Shown here: positions 1 through 8,685 of the stretch, in pieces | Layout: each line of letters opens with the position of its first letter | Position numbering within the stretch: position 1 is the stretch's first letter | Assembly (NCBI GenBank): GCA_902536545.1 | Contig: CACAXS010000005.1 | Coordinates: 1 to 64,000 of the forward strand | Length of the DNA: 64,000 bases | DNA from: an uncultured Prochlorococcus sp. | GTDB lineage: Bacteria > Cyanobacteriota > Cyanobacteriia > PCC-6307 > Cyanobiaceae | Direction: 5' to 3' | Notes under the pieces: generated by a model | The model's database searches: none | Seen by the model: only the letters and a program-made list of their open reading frames with translations | What the model was told of the DNA's origin: nothing | Position numbers and translations under genes: made by a program

Positions 1-21
1 CTTGGCATAAAGAAAGTGTAA

Positions 22-315
22 ATGCCTTTCTTTATAAAAACTGAAATCATAAAAAAAGAATACTTAATTAATCATGATTTAAAACAAAAAATAATTAACG
101 AACATATTGATTGGATAAAAAAATTAAAAATAGAGGGAATTAATATAAAAAGTGGATTTTTAGTAGATGAATTAAAGAGGCCAGGTGACGGTGGATTACT
201 CATCCTTGAGATGAATAATTATAAAAATGCACTAAAAATAATCAAGAATGATCCAATGATTAAAAATGATCTAGTTGAATGGAAATTAAATGAATGGATA
301 GATTCAAATAAATAA
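22..315 (+). CDS. YCII-related small protein
   Basis: This 97-aa protein resembles the YCII/YciI fold, a small dimeric alpha/beta barrel family with a conserved His/Asp pair in many members. I see an early His (HIDWIKKL, near residue 28), a GFLVDEL strand and a late GGLLILEM strand, which fits the family order. The physiological substrate is unknown. The gene begins directly after an in-frame TAA at 19-21 that closes an upstream plus-strand ORF cut by the window edge, so it is probably the second gene of an operon. Its 3' end faces lipA across only six bases. The family assignment is moderately sure. Confidence 0.7.
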   Translation: MPFFIKTEIIKKEYLINHDLKQKIINEHIDWIKKLKIEGINIKSGFLVDELKRPGDGGLLILEMNNYKNALKIIKNDPMIKNDLVEWKLNEWIDSNK

Positions 316-321
316 AAATGA

Positions 322-1215
322 CTATCTTGGATACTTTTTCATAAGTTTTTGAATTTCTTCAGCATGGTAGCTGCTACGAGTTAAAGGAGAACTAACTACT
401 TGCATAAAGTTCAAATCTTTTTCCCCGAAAACTTTATAATAATTAAATTTTGAGGGACTCACAAATCTTTGAACAGGTAAATGATTTGGGCCTGGAGATA
501 AGTATTGGCCAATAGTAACAATATCAACGAAATTACTTTTTAAATCCCTAAGAAGACTTAAGACCTCCTCATCTTTTTCCCCTAAACCAAGCATAAAACC
601 TGACTTTGTATAAACTTTGGGAGAATATTCTCTGGTCCTTTTAAGCAACTCAAGAGTCCTCTCATATTTACCCTGAGGTCTTACTTTTTTATATAGCGAA
701 GACACAGTCTCAATATTATGGTTTAAAACGTTTGGATTTGAATCAAGAACTTTTTCAAGCGCTTTCCAGTTGCCACAAAAATCAGGTATTAAAAGCTCAA
801 TAGTGGTTTTAGGCGATTTTTTTCTTAATTGATAAACACATTCAAAAAATTGAGATGCGCCACCATCCTCAAGATCGTCTCTATTAACTGATGTGATTAC
901 AACATGTTTAAGTTGCATTCTATAAACAGCTTCTGCTAAACGATATGGTTCTGTTGGATCTAATTCTCTTTTAGATCTATCAAAATCAATATCGCAATAT
1001 GGACATGCCCTAGTACAGCCTGGGCCCATTATAAGGAAAGTGGCGGTGCCACTTGCAAAACATTCACCAATATTTGGACAACTTGCCTCTTGACATACAG
1101 TATTGAGATTTAAATCATTTAACAAATTTGCAGTATTCCCAATTCTCTCAACTTGCGGAGCTTTTACTCTTAACCAATCAGGTTTTGAAATTAAACTATT
1201 GGAATTATTAGTCAA
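322..1215 (-). CDS. lipA: Lipoyl synthase
   Basis: LipA is a radical-SAM enzyme that inserts two sulfur atoms into the octanoyl chain on lipoyl domains of 2-oxoacid dehydrogenases and the glycine cleavage H protein. The sequence shows the auxiliary cluster cysteines ([12 protein letters not shown], near residues 41-52) and the radical-SAM motif CTRACPYC near residues 67-74. The late SSYHAEE segment lies before the C-terminal end and matches the RSSY region of the family. At 297 aa the length is normal. The gene is convergent with the YCII-like gene, and a 342-base AT-rich gap lies upstream. Confidence 0.96.
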   Translation of the reverse strand: MTNNSNSLISKPDWLRVKAPQVERIGNTANLLNDLNLNTVCQEASCPNIGECFASGTATFLIMGPGCTRACPYCDIDFDRSKRELDPTEPYRLAEAVYRMQLKHVVITSVNRDDLEDGGASQFFECVYQLRKKSPKTTIELLIPDFCGNWKALEKVLDSNPNVLNHNIETVSSLYKKVRPQGKYERTLELLKRTREYSPKVYTKSGFMLGLGEKDEEVLSLLRDLKSNFVDIVTIGQYLSPGPNHLPVQRFVSPSKFNYYKVFGEKDLNFMQVVSSPLTRSSYHAEEIQKLMKKYPR

Positions 1216-1557
1216 ATTAATTTTTTTTAGCCTGTGTTCTTATTTTACTAAAAACATTTTGAATTAACTATTAATAATTTCAAAAATGAAGACTACTCAA
1301 TAGAGGTCAAAAATAAATTAATTTAACAAATCCATGGATAATTTAAAAAGTCCTAATTTTAGTTACTACTTACAAAAAATTTTTGTTCTATCAACTAAAC
1401 ATAAAACAGTATTTGGAACGTTCTTTTTAATATAGATATCAGAACAATTTTACATGCAATTTTCGGATGGTTTAATAGCAATATCTATATTTTTTTGTAC
1501 TAAAAAGTGTTTTTTTATATATTTATTGATACAGTAAAAAATATATGTAATAAAACA
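1216..1557. other. AT-rich intergenic gap between lipA and recombinase
   Basis: These 342 bases separate two divergently transcribed genes and must hold both promoters. I see no convincing ORF, tRNA or strong hairpin. An in-frame GTG at 1507 could extend the recombinase to 224 aa, but the added residues are hydrophobic, low-complexity translation of AT-rich DNA. Confidence 0.5.
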
Positions 1558-2181
1558 TTGACTTTTAAATTTAAAAGAAAGCGTATTTTACTATCTGAAA
1601 AAAATAAAAACTCTAAAGCAATAGGTTATGCTAGAGCCTCTAATAATGAATTTGAATATTTAGAAGAACAAATAAAAACTTTAAAGGAAGAGGGTTGCAG
1701 TTTAGTTTTCTCTGAATTAATAAGTTTAGATGAAGAAATCAAACCCCAACTCAATAAAGCTATCAATTGCTTGTCTAAAGGTGATCAATTAATAATAACT
1801 CAGCTTGATCGAGCGTTTAAAAATAAAAAAGAATGTTTGAGGACAATAAATAAACTTATTAATAAGGATATTAAATTGCGAACTTTGACTGGTTTTTTTG
1901 CGGCTAATGAATCAACTAAAGCAAATTCTTCAATTTTTCAGATTTTATATGAATTAGATAATTTAGAGGACAAAAGTTTAGGTGAAAGAAAAAAAGAACA
2001 ACTATTACGCAGAAAATTATCTGGAAATAATCTGGGAGGAAGGCCAAAAATAAGTACTTTAAAAGAATCTTTAGTAATCAGATTACGTAATGAGGGATAT
2101 TCATATCGATCAATCAGATCACAAACGGGAATTGCATTATCAACAATAAGAAGAGTTATTTTGGAAGGAGAATTAACATAA
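1558..2181 (+). CDS. Serine recombinase (resolvase/invertase) family protein, degenerate
   Basis: The N-terminal half matches the catalytic domain of small serine recombinases. GYARAS carries the nucleophile-type Ser (residue 28 from this start) and its Arg, and QLDRAFKN matches the LDRLGRD motif. A C-terminal Hin-like helix-turn-helix follows GGRPK at about residues 160-200. Several catalytic positions look altered: the second Arg of the DRxxR motif is Lys, and no Arg is evident in the region matching resolvase Arg45. I chose the TTG at 1558, which yields MTFKFKRK; GTG 1507 is possible and neither has a clear Shine-Dalgarno site. It may be a DNA-binding or regulatory relic rather than an active recombinase. 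No inverted repeats or attachment sites were seen nearby. Confidence 0.72.
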   Translation: MTFKFKRKRILLSEKNKNSKAIGYARASNNEFEYLEEQIKTLKEEGCSLVFSELISLDEEIKPQLNKAINCLSKGDQLIITQLDRAFKNKKECLRTINKLINKDIKLRTLTGFFAANESTKANSSIFQILYELDNLEDKSLGERKKEQLLRRKLSGNNLGGRPKISTLKESLVIRLRNEGYSYRSIRSQTGIALSTIRRVILEGELT

Positions 2182-2182
2182 A

Positions 2183-2395
2183 ATGAGAAAGAAAGAAATT
2201 GAAAATTTAATTAAAGAAAATTTTAAAGATACAGCATTACGTATTTATGAATTAGATAATGAAGATAGAAAAAGTTTGTTAGCAGAATATAGAGAATGGA
2301 TTATTAATGATTTAGATACTGAAGAGGTAATGATGTTACCTTATGAAGCCTATACTGATAAATTAGACTCTAATTACTTAGACGATTTACTTTAA
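2183..2395 (+). CDS. Small acidic hypothetical protein (70 aa)
   Basis: I do not recognise this 70-aa protein. It starts one base after the recombinase stop, so the two are probably cotranscribed and translationally coupled. It looks helical and acidic, ending in LDSNYLDDLL, with no Cys, signal peptide or membrane segment. The segment YELDNEDRKSL (residues 22-32) resembles YELDNLEDKSL in the recombinase just upstream. Its stop overlaps by four bases the 3' end of the convergent hydrolase gene. Function unknown. Confidence 0.6.
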   Translation: MRKKEIENLIKENFKDTALRIYELDNEDRKSLLAEYREWIINDLDTEEVMMLPYEAYTDKLDSNYLDDLL

Positions 2396-3303
2396 TCCTT
2401 AATAGTATATCTCTTATTAAATTCATATACTTCTTTGGATATTAATGGTAAAAAGGAAGTATCTTTAGAATATTTTTCTCCATGACAAAAAACAACTAAT
2501 AAAGTGTATAAAGATTGACTATTAGTCCACCAAGCTGAATCATGTCTAACTTCAGACATTAAGCCTGCTTTACTCCAAAGATTAATACTTTCTGGTAATC
2601 CTTCACCCAAAAAACCATCAATTTGATTAAGAGAATCGTTTTTAAGAACAACTTTATTTAAATTTCTTTTTAAAAAACTTCGCAAATTTAAGTCATTTTT
2701 TTGATAATCAATATGAATCATAATTTCCTCCAAAACCCTTGCTGCTGAATCAGAATTCATAGCGTTTCTATTTTTATTATCATGTCCATAAAATTCTTTT
2801 TCACGACCATATGGTCCATCATCCCAAGTTTTTTGACAGCAATTTATGCCACTCAATTCCTCCCAATGTAAATCATCATGTAGCCAATCATTTATTATAC
2901 TTCTTTGATATTTCCAATTTTCCCATAATTCCCCTTCAATACAAGGTCCACTTGTTGTTCCTGTAAGTAAATCAATTAAGAAGCTTGTTGCATTATTACT
3001 TGAGGAAGACAACATTTCTCTTACAGCTTCATGAAGTTCATCTGATAATATTAAACTGCCTTTTTTAATCCAATAAAATGCAGCAAGGCCATAAACCAAC
3101 TTGACTATGCTGGCAGGGTAAACCATTTTTCTATTATTAATACCAGTTCCAAAACCTTTAAATACACTGTTATTTTCACTTTTATAATTAATCCAAGTTA
3201 TAGCTATATCTTCTCTTGAAAAATCTTTATTATGAGTACATACTCTCCCTAAAATATCATTTAGGGCTAGATCCATCTCTTTACTTAAATAGTAAAAGGA
3301 CAT
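2392..3303 (-). CDS. Penicillin-recognising serine hydrolase (class A beta-lactamase-like)
   Basis: All three signatures of the serine beta-lactamase/DD-peptidase superfamily are present in order: SxxK as SIVK (Ser65, Lys68), an SxN-type SSN near residues 101-103, and a KTG-type KAG at 245-247. The family acts on D-Ala-D-Ala peptides or beta-lactams. At 303 aa it is one catalytic domain, and I see no signal peptide. It could therefore be cytoplasmic, or the true start may differ; Met11 is an alternative. The start lies three bases from the start of the divergent NlpC/P60 gene, which suggests a joint cell-wall role. It is unlikely to be a dedicated resistance gene. Confidence 0.75.
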   Translation of the reverse strand: MSFYYLSKEMDLALNDILGRVCTHNKDFSREDIAITWINYKSENNSVFKGFGTGINNRKMVYPASIVKLVYGLAAFYWIKKGSLILSDELHEAVREMLSSSSNNATSFLIDLLTGTTSGPCIEGELWENWKYQRSIINDWLHDDLHWEELSGINCCQKTWDDGPYGREKEFYGHDNKNRNAMNSDSAARVLEEIMIHIDYQKNDLNLRSFLKRNLNKVVLKNDSLNQIDGFLGEGLPESINLWSKAGLMSEVRHDSAWWTNSQSLYTLLVVFCHGEKYSKDTSFLPLISKEVYEFNKRYTIKD

Positions 3304-3306
3304 TGT

Positions 3307-4065
3307 ATGGAAAGTTATAAAAATCCTATCTCACTATTTAAACAAATTAATTTTTCAAAAACTATTTGGTGGAAATTAAAAGTTAACATTTCTGGATATC
3401 AAAATGAAACAGAAAATAAATTAGTTACAGAAATATTTAAAAATAGAATTTTTAGGCTTATTTATCCAAATATTTATCAAAACAACCATAAATTTTCAAG
3501 AATATTAGTTCAACTATATGAAGATGGTTACATCTGTTGGATAAATTTAGATGGATTGATTATTGAAAAATATGAATTAAATAAAACTGAGAGTTTAAAA
3601 AATGAACACTTCCTTATAAAAGATAAAATTACCTCAATTTTAAAATGGATCAAGGATCAAGCTGAGTTAACTAATGAATACCTTTGGGGAGGCACATTAG
3701 GACCCAATTTTGATTGTTCCGGTTTAATTCAGACTGCTTTTTTAAAGCATCGAATTTATATACCTCGAGACTCTTATCAAATAAAAAGTTTTTGTAAACA
3801 TCTTTTTTATTTCAAAGAGTCTTATGAAGATCTAAGACCTGGGGATCTTTTATTTTTTGGAAATATAGAAAATTGTGATCATATTGGTATCTACAAAGGA
3901 GACGGTATGTATTATCATAGCTCTGGAAAGTATTTTGGTAGAAATGGAATAGGATTAGATACCCTAAAAAAGTCTAATGATAAAATCTCATTGCATTATA
4001 AATCAAAGCTTATTTCGGCAGGAAGAGTTGTTAGAAATTATAGATGGGATAGAACAATACGTTAG
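3307..4065 (+). CDS. NlpC/P60 family peptidoglycan endopeptidase
   Basis: NlpC/P60 proteins are papain-like cysteine peptidases that usually cut D-Glu-meso-DAP bonds in peptidoglycan peptides. The C-terminal domain has the DCSGL motif (Cys137), the RPGDLLFF turn, DHIGIY (His192) and a third polar residue in YYHSS (His204). Residues about 20-90 look like an SH3-type targeting domain. No signal peptide is visible at this start. It is divergent from the serine hydrolase with only three bases between start codons, so at least one promoter must lie inside the partner's coding region. Confidence 0.88.
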   Translation: MESYKNPISLFKQINFSKTIWWKLKVNISGYQNETENKLVTEIFKNRIFRLIYPNIYQNNHKFSRILVQLYEDGYICWINLDGLIIEKYELNKTESLKNEHFLIKDKITSILKWIKDQAELTNEYLWGGTLGPNFDCSGLIQTAFLKHRIYIPRDSYQIKSFCKHLFYFKESYEDLRPGDLLFFGNIENCDHIGIYKGDGMYYHSSGKYFGRNGIGLDTLKKSNDKISLHYKSKLISAGRVVRNYRWDRTIR

Positions 4066-4129
4066 TAAATAGAGCTCACTTTTTAATTAAAAATAAATTA
4101 TAAATATTACTTATTCTTTTATTTAGGAA

Positions 4130-4729
4130 TTACCCAGCAGTCCAAATATTTTTAATAATTGGCATTATGGTATCTAAGTGTAATGTCCCAACAAGTAGCC
4201 AAGCAAAAACAGCTCCGCCACAACCTCCTAACCAAAATCCACTTGTGAAATCAGCCCAACCAGTTCTCGTAAATAAGTCTTTTGGCGGATTATTAACAGT
4301 CGCATCTGGAGGTTGAACATTAGGTGCTTTACCGGGTGCATTATAAAGAACTAAGAGTGCTGTCAAAATATGAACAGCTCCAATAGCCGCAAGAAGTCCA
4401 GCAGTTAGAGCAAATTCAGAATTTCTTAGTGGGCCAGTCATAGTGAAAGGACCGTATAGGAGATATCCAAAAGCTGCTCCAGTTTCTAAGCCTCTAAAAT
4501 TAGGAGAAATACCCTCTCTATAAAAAGGCAAATTATTTATAAAAGCTTTTGTAAAATAGCCACTATTAACTGGGGTAGCTAAATTACCAACACATGGATC
4601 AGCAACAGTTTTTACTGCCCATTGTTCTGCAACACCAATATCATTTGGTTGTACAGAATTATCTATGTATTTCTCATCAAACTTAATTGAACTTGTTGAT
4701 TCTGAGAATGATTTTTGAAAGTCGCTCAT
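4130..4729 (-). CDS. psaL: Photosystem I reaction centre subunit XI (PsaL)
   Basis: PsaL is a membrane subunit that holds photosystem I trimers together in cyanobacteria. The 199-aa sequence has the conserved [18 protein letters not shown] segment, a hydrophobic helix around [19 protein letters not shown], and a final [18 protein letters not shown] helix. The cytoplasmic N-terminus is polar and extended. It lies 27 bases downstream of psaI, so the two form an operon. Confidence 0.97.
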   Translation of the reverse strand: MSDFQKSFSESTSSIKFDEKYIDNSVQPNDIGVAEQWAVKTVADPCVGNLATPVNSGYFTKAFINNLPFYREGISPNFRGLETGAAFGYLLYGPFTMTGPLRNSEFALTAGLLAAIGAVHILTALLVLYNAPGKAPNVQPPDATVNNPPKDLFTRTGWADFTSGFWLGGCGGAVFAWLLVGTLHLDTIMPIIKNIWTAG

Positions 4730-4756
4730 GTTTTTAATAGTTTAGTGTTTAATAAT

Positions 4757-4870
4757 TTATTCAGTTGCTGTAATAAATCTTCCTATCAATACGATAAAAA
4801 CAGCAGGCATTGCAATACCAATTAATGGAACAAAAATTGAGGGTAAGAGACTTGGTAAATCAGATGGCAT
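4757..4870 (-). CDS. psaI: Photosystem I subunit VIII (PsaI)
   Basis: This 37-aa peptide reads MPSDLPSLLPSIF and then one transmembrane helix (VPLIGIAMPAVFIVLIG) ending in RFITATE. That is the size and pattern of PsaI, a one-helix subunit next to PsaL that supports trimer formation. It sits 27 bases upstream of psaL in the same orientation, the usual psaI-psaL pairing. Confidence 0.93.
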   Translation of the reverse strand: MPSDLPSLLPSIFVPLIGIAMPAVFIVLIGRFITATE

Positions 4871-5191
4871 AGTTCTTTAAACATCTTTAAATACTTTAGT
4901 ATTTATCTGCGAAATAGTGTTAATTTTATTACTGGATGATATAAAAATTATTAACTTTTTACAAGTTAAATTTTTTTGTAATTGTACTTATTATTTTTAT
5001 AGGAATATTACTTCTAGTTTTAAAAAAAAGAAGCTTTAGAAAGTCTATAAATAATGGCAAATTACATTCTGATAAACTAAAAAAAAAATAGAAAAAATAA
5101 TAATAAATTTCTATTTAATTAAGAAAGTTTTTTATATAATCACGAAGCAAAAAAGTAACCCTTATTTTATAAAAAATCTCAAAGAAATAAA
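4871..5191. other. Intergenic region upstream of psaI
   Basis: These 321 bases should hold the psaI-psaL promoter (minus strand) and the promoter of the 54-aa ORF (plus strand). An open plus-strand frame from 4945 to 5091 has no usable start codon but encodes one hydrophobic helix followed by a basic tail. A GTG-started frame from 4917 would join it if the seven-T run at 4971-4977 were one base shorter. I do not call a gene here. Confidence 0.45.
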
Positions 5192-5356
5192 ATGTTTATT
5201 CTTTTTCAGGGAAATACAGAAGACAAATTTAAAGCATTAAAAATCGCGGAAAAATTGGCTGATAAATCAACATTATCAATTTTACGACAAGGCTTAAGAG
5301 ATACGTCTCCTGAAGTGGTTAAACTTTCAGCTTTATTAATCAGAAAATTCAAGTAA
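5192..5356 (+). CDS. Small HEAT-repeat-like protein (54 aa)
   Basis: The ORF begins MFILFQGNTE and continues as two predicted amphipathic helices, about DKFKALKIAEKLAD and SPEVVKLSALLIRKFK. This spacing and the Ala/Leu pattern look like a single HEAT repeat of the kind found in phycobilisome lyase-type proteins. I infer only the fold. Codon use and sequence complexity look like real coding sequence. It ends four bases from the 3' end of the convergent glycosyltransferase gene. Function unknown. Confidence 0.6.
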   Translation: MFILFQGNTEDKFKALKIAEKLADKSTLSILRQGLRDTSPEVVKLSALLIRKFK

Positions 5357-5360
5357 AAAT

Positions 5361-6326
5361 TCAATTTTGATCAGCACTACTACTTTTTGACCTAATTCTA
5401 TAAATTGAACGACTTTGACTTTCATGATAAGTCCTTATTAAAAGTTCACTTAATAATCCAAAGCTAAATAATTGAACCCCAGCAATTCCTAATATTAATG
5501 CAAACATTAGCAACGGACGATTTCCAATATCCTCACCCATTATTTTTAAAACTATCAAATAAGAACTCATTGCAAGGCTAATGAAAATACTTATAATACC
5601 AACGAAACCAAATCCATACATTGGTCTTGTTAAGAATTTAGTCATAAACCAAACAGTTAGTAAATCCATTAAAACTCTAAAAGTTCTATCGATTCCATAC
5701 TTACTAGATCCGTATTGCCTGCTTCTATGATTGACTTTAATTTCTTTGATTCTTGCACCTTCAATATTTGCTAGAACGGGCAGAAACCTGTGAAGTTCAC
5801 CATACAACTTAATATCATCTACTATTTCTTTCTTGAAAGCTTTTAATGAACATCCATAGTCATGCAATTTCAAACCTGTTACGTAAGCTATTAATTTATT
5901 CGCTATTTTCGATGGTATTTTTCTATTGATTAATCTATCTTTTCTATCAAACCTCCACCCACAAATCAAATCATAGCCATTATTAATTTCAGAAATTAAT
6001 TTAGGAATATCATTCGGATCATTCTGTAAATCACCATCCAAAGTAATGACAATATCACCTTGAGAGTTATCAAAGCCAGCTGACATTGCTGCAGTTTGCC
6101 CATAATTTTTGCGAAGGGAAATTACTGACAATTCTTTAATTTTGAGAGTTAATTGTTTTAATACTTGATGGGTATCGTCTTTAGAACCATCATTTACAAC
6201 AATCAATTCAAAATTAAATTTATGAAATGACATTACATTTATAACTTCATCCAATAAAAAACCAATACTCTCACTTTCGTTGAAAACAGGGATAATAATA
6301 GAAATTAATTGTTTTATATCTGACAT
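5361..6326 (-). CDS. Family 2 glycosyltransferase, polyprenyl-phosphate type (DPM1/GtrB-like)
   Basis: The N-terminal GT-A domain shows SIIIPVFNE, VNDGSKDDT and a DxD-type LDGDLQNDP (DGD at residues 97-99), all typical of family 2 glycosyltransferases. Two C-terminal membrane helices (about residues 238-262 and 272-297) match the GtrB/ArnC/dolichyl-phosphate-mannose synthase subgroup, which loads a sugar onto a polyprenyl phosphate. Sugar and acceptor cannot be read from sequence. It lies downstream of psaB, separated by a strong terminator hairpin, so it is probably transcribed separately. Confidence 0.85.
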   Translation of the reverse strand: MSDIKQLISIIIPVFNESESIGFLLDEVINVMSFHKFNFELIVVNDGSKDDTHQVLKQLTLKIKELSVISLRKNYGQTAAMSAGFDNSQGDIVITLDGDLQNDPNDIPKLISEINNGYDLICGWRFDRKDRLINRKIPSKIANKLIAYVTGLKLHDYGCSLKAFKKEIVDDIKLYGELHRFLPVLANIEGARIKEIKVNHRSRQYGSSKYGIDRTFRVLMDLLTVWFMTKFLTRPMYGFGFVGIISIFISLAMSSYLIVLKIMGEDIGNRPLLMFALILGIAGVQLFSFGLLSELLIRTYHESQSRSIYRIRSKSSSADQN

Positions 6327-6382
6327 TTATATTTGATAGTATTTAGATAATTTTAACTTAATTTAGAACATTAAAATTAAAC

Positions 6383-6411
6383 AAAAAAAATCACCACAAA
6401 TGTGGTGATTT
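6383..6411 (-). terminator. Intrinsic terminator of psaAB
   Basis: A near-perfect inverted repeat has arms at 6388-6397 and 6402-6411 (10 bp around the core TCACCAC) and a four-base loop. On the minus strand it is followed at once by a run of eight T. It lies 18 bases past the psaB stop and has the classic Rho-independent form. Confidence 0.88.
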
Positions 6412-6429
6412 AAATTATTTAAGAAAAAT

Positions 6430-8658
6430 TTAACCAAACTTACCTGAAGTTGATGCAATAAGAAATGCACCGAATGTAAGAATGTTTCCAATCGTGAAAT
6501 GTGCTAGTCCAACTAATCTAGCTTGAACAATTGAAAGTGCAACTGGCTTATCTCTCCAGCCAACAAGGTTAGCTATTGGAGTACGCTGATGTGCCCAAAC
6601 TAATGTTTCAATTAATTCTTGCCAGTAACCACGCCATGATATAAGGAACATGAATCCAGTAGCCCAAACTAAGTGACCGAATAGGAACATCCAAGCCCAA
6701 GGAGATAAAGAGTTTACTCCAAATGGATTATATCCATTAATAAGTTGAGCTGAATTTAACCAGAGATAATCTCTAAACCAACCCATTAGATAAGTTCCTG
6801 ATTCATTAAATTGCGCAACATTACCCTGCCATATTGCTAGATGTTTCCAATGCCAGTAGAAAGTTACCCATGCTATTAAATTTAATGCCCAAAACATAGC
6901 TAAGTACATAGCATCCCAAGATGAACTATCACAAGTACCTCCACGTCCTGGTCCATCGCAAGGGAATGCATATCCTAAATCTTTCTTATCAGGAATTAAT
7001 TTTGTTCCTCTCGCGTCAAGTGCACCTTTAATAAGGATTAAAGCAGTCGTATGAAGACCTAAAGCGATAGCATGGTGGACTAAGAAATCTGCAGGACCGA
7101 TGGGTAAGAAAGCACTTAATGCATCTTGTCTATTGATAAGATCCATCCAGTAATGATTACCAGGTAATGAATTAGCAGCGAGACTTGCTGAACTTGTAGG
7201 ATCAGATAATAAAGCGTTAAAGCCGTACATCATTTTACCTTGAGCAGCTTGAACGAATTGAGCAAATACTGGCTCAATTAAAATTTGCTTTTCAGGATTA
7301 CCAAAAGCAACAACAACGTCGTTATGAACATAAATTCCAAGAGTATGGAATCCTAGCAACATTGTTACCCAGCTAAGGTGACTTATCAAAGCTTCCTTTG
7401 TTCCAAGAACTCTTGCTAATACATTATCTTTATTTAATTCGGGATCATAATCTCTAACAAAGAAAATAGCTCCATGTGCAAATGCACCAACCATCAAGAA
7501 CATTGCTATATACTGATGATGACTATATAAAGCAGATTGTGTAGTGTAGTCTCTTGCAATAAAAGCGTAAGAAGGAAGTGCACCCATATGTTGAGCTACA
7601 AGAGAAGTTGCTACACCAAGAGATGCTAAAGCTAGTCCAAGTTGGAAATGTAATGAATTATTTACAGTTTCATATATTCCATCATGATTAATTCCGAAAC
7701 TACCTTTATGAGGATCGTTAGGGTGTCTTGTATTATGAGCTTCTGTGATTTCTTTGAGGCTATGACCAATACCAAAAGTATTTCTATACATATGACCAGC
7801 AATTACAAAAACTGTTCCAATCGCAATATGGTGATGAGCAATATCAGTAAGCCATAATGCTTCACTTTGAGGATGAAGACCTCCTAAGAAAGTAAAGATT
7901 GCTGTTCCAGCTCCCTCAGCTGTTCCAAATACTTGATCTAGAGAATCAGGATTTTGGGCATATGCTCCCCAGTTTAAAGTAAAGAAAGGAGCTAATCCTG
8001 CGGGGTGTGGAAGGACTGTTAACCAGTTATCCCAACCTACATGCTGTCCTCTTGACTCGGGTATAGCGACATGAACTAAATGACCTGTCCAAGCGATACT
8101 ACTAAAACCAAATAAGACGGCTAGATGATGATTTAATCTTGACTCTGCATTTTTAAACCAAGCTAGAGAAGGTCTGAATTTTGGCTGTAAGTGTAACCAA
8201 CCTGCAAATAGAGTCCAACAAGCCAAAATACTCATGAATATTGAAGCTTGGAAGAGTTGCTCATTAGTTCTCATCCCAATTGTATACCACCAATGGTAGA
8301 GACCTGAGTAAGCTATGTTTACTGGACCACTAGCTCCAGCTTGCGTCATTGCTTCAGTGATACCAGATCCAAAATGTGGATCCCAAATAGCATGAGCAAT
8401 AGGACGAACGTGGGTTGGATCAAGTACAAATTGCTCGAAGTTACCTTGCCAAGCAATATGAAATAAGTTACCAGCTACCCAGAGGGCGATTATTGCTAGA
8501 TGACCAAAATGTGTAGAGAAAAGCTTCTGATAAAGCTTTTCTTCGGTCATGCCATCATGACTTTCAAAGTCGTGAGCGGTAGCAATTCCGTACCATATTC
8601 GTCGGGTTGTAGGGTCCTGAGCTAGACCCTGGTTAAATGATGGAAATTTTGTTGCCAT
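6430..8658 (-). CDS. psaB: Photosystem I P700 apoprotein A2 (PsaB)
   Basis: PsaB is half of the PsaA/PsaB heterodimer that binds P700, antenna chlorophylls, phylloquinone and the FX iron-sulfur cluster. At 742 aa it is full length. The FX-binding loop [12 protein letters not shown] supplies two of the four cluster cysteines, and many membrane-embedded His ligands are visible. The final helix carries the [11 protein letters not shown] segment. It follows psaA after 27 bases as the second gene of the operon and ends at a strong terminator. Confidence 0.99.
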   Translation of the reverse strand: MATKFPSFNQGLAQDPTTRRIWYGIATAHDFESHDGMTEEKLYQKLFSTHFGHLAIIALWVAGNLFHIAWQGNFEQFVLDPTHVRPIAHAIWDPHFGSGITEAMTQAGASGPVNIAYSGLYHWWYTIGMRTNEQLFQASIFMSILACWTLFAGWLHLQPKFRPSLAWFKNAESRLNHHLAVLFGFSSIAWTGHLVHVAIPESRGQHVGWDNWLTVLPHPAGLAPFFTLNWGAYAQNPDSLDQVFGTAEGAGTAIFTFLGGLHPQSEALWLTDIAHHHIAIGTVFVIAGHMYRNTFGIGHSLKEITEAHNTRHPNDPHKGSFGINHDGIYETVNNSLHFQLGLALASLGVATSLVAQHMGALPSYAFIARDYTTQSALYSHHQYIAMFLMVGAFAHGAIFFVRDYDPELNKDNVLARVLGTKEALISHLSWVTMLLGFHTLGIYVHNDVVVAFGNPEKQILIEPVFAQFVQAAQGKMMYGFNALLSDPTSSASLAANSLPGNHYWMDLINRQDALSAFLPIGPADFLVHHAIALGLHTTALILIKGALDARGTKLIPDKKDLGYAFPCDGPGRGGTCDSSSWDAMYLAMFWALNLIAWVTFYWHWKHLAIWQGNVAQFNESGTYLMGWFRDYLWLNSAQLINGYNPFGVNSLSPWAWMFLFGHLVWATGFMFLISWRGYWQELIETLVWAHQRTPIANLVGWRDKPVALSIVQARLVGLAHFTIGNILTFGAFLIASTSGKFG

Positions 8659-8685
8659 TGAATTAAAAAGGTGAAGTTCAGGTAA

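Noticed and set aside
1-21. Last six codons of an upstream plus-strand gene (ends LGIKKV, stop at 19-21)
   Set aside because: Too short to identify the gene; mentioned only as context for the YCII-like gene.
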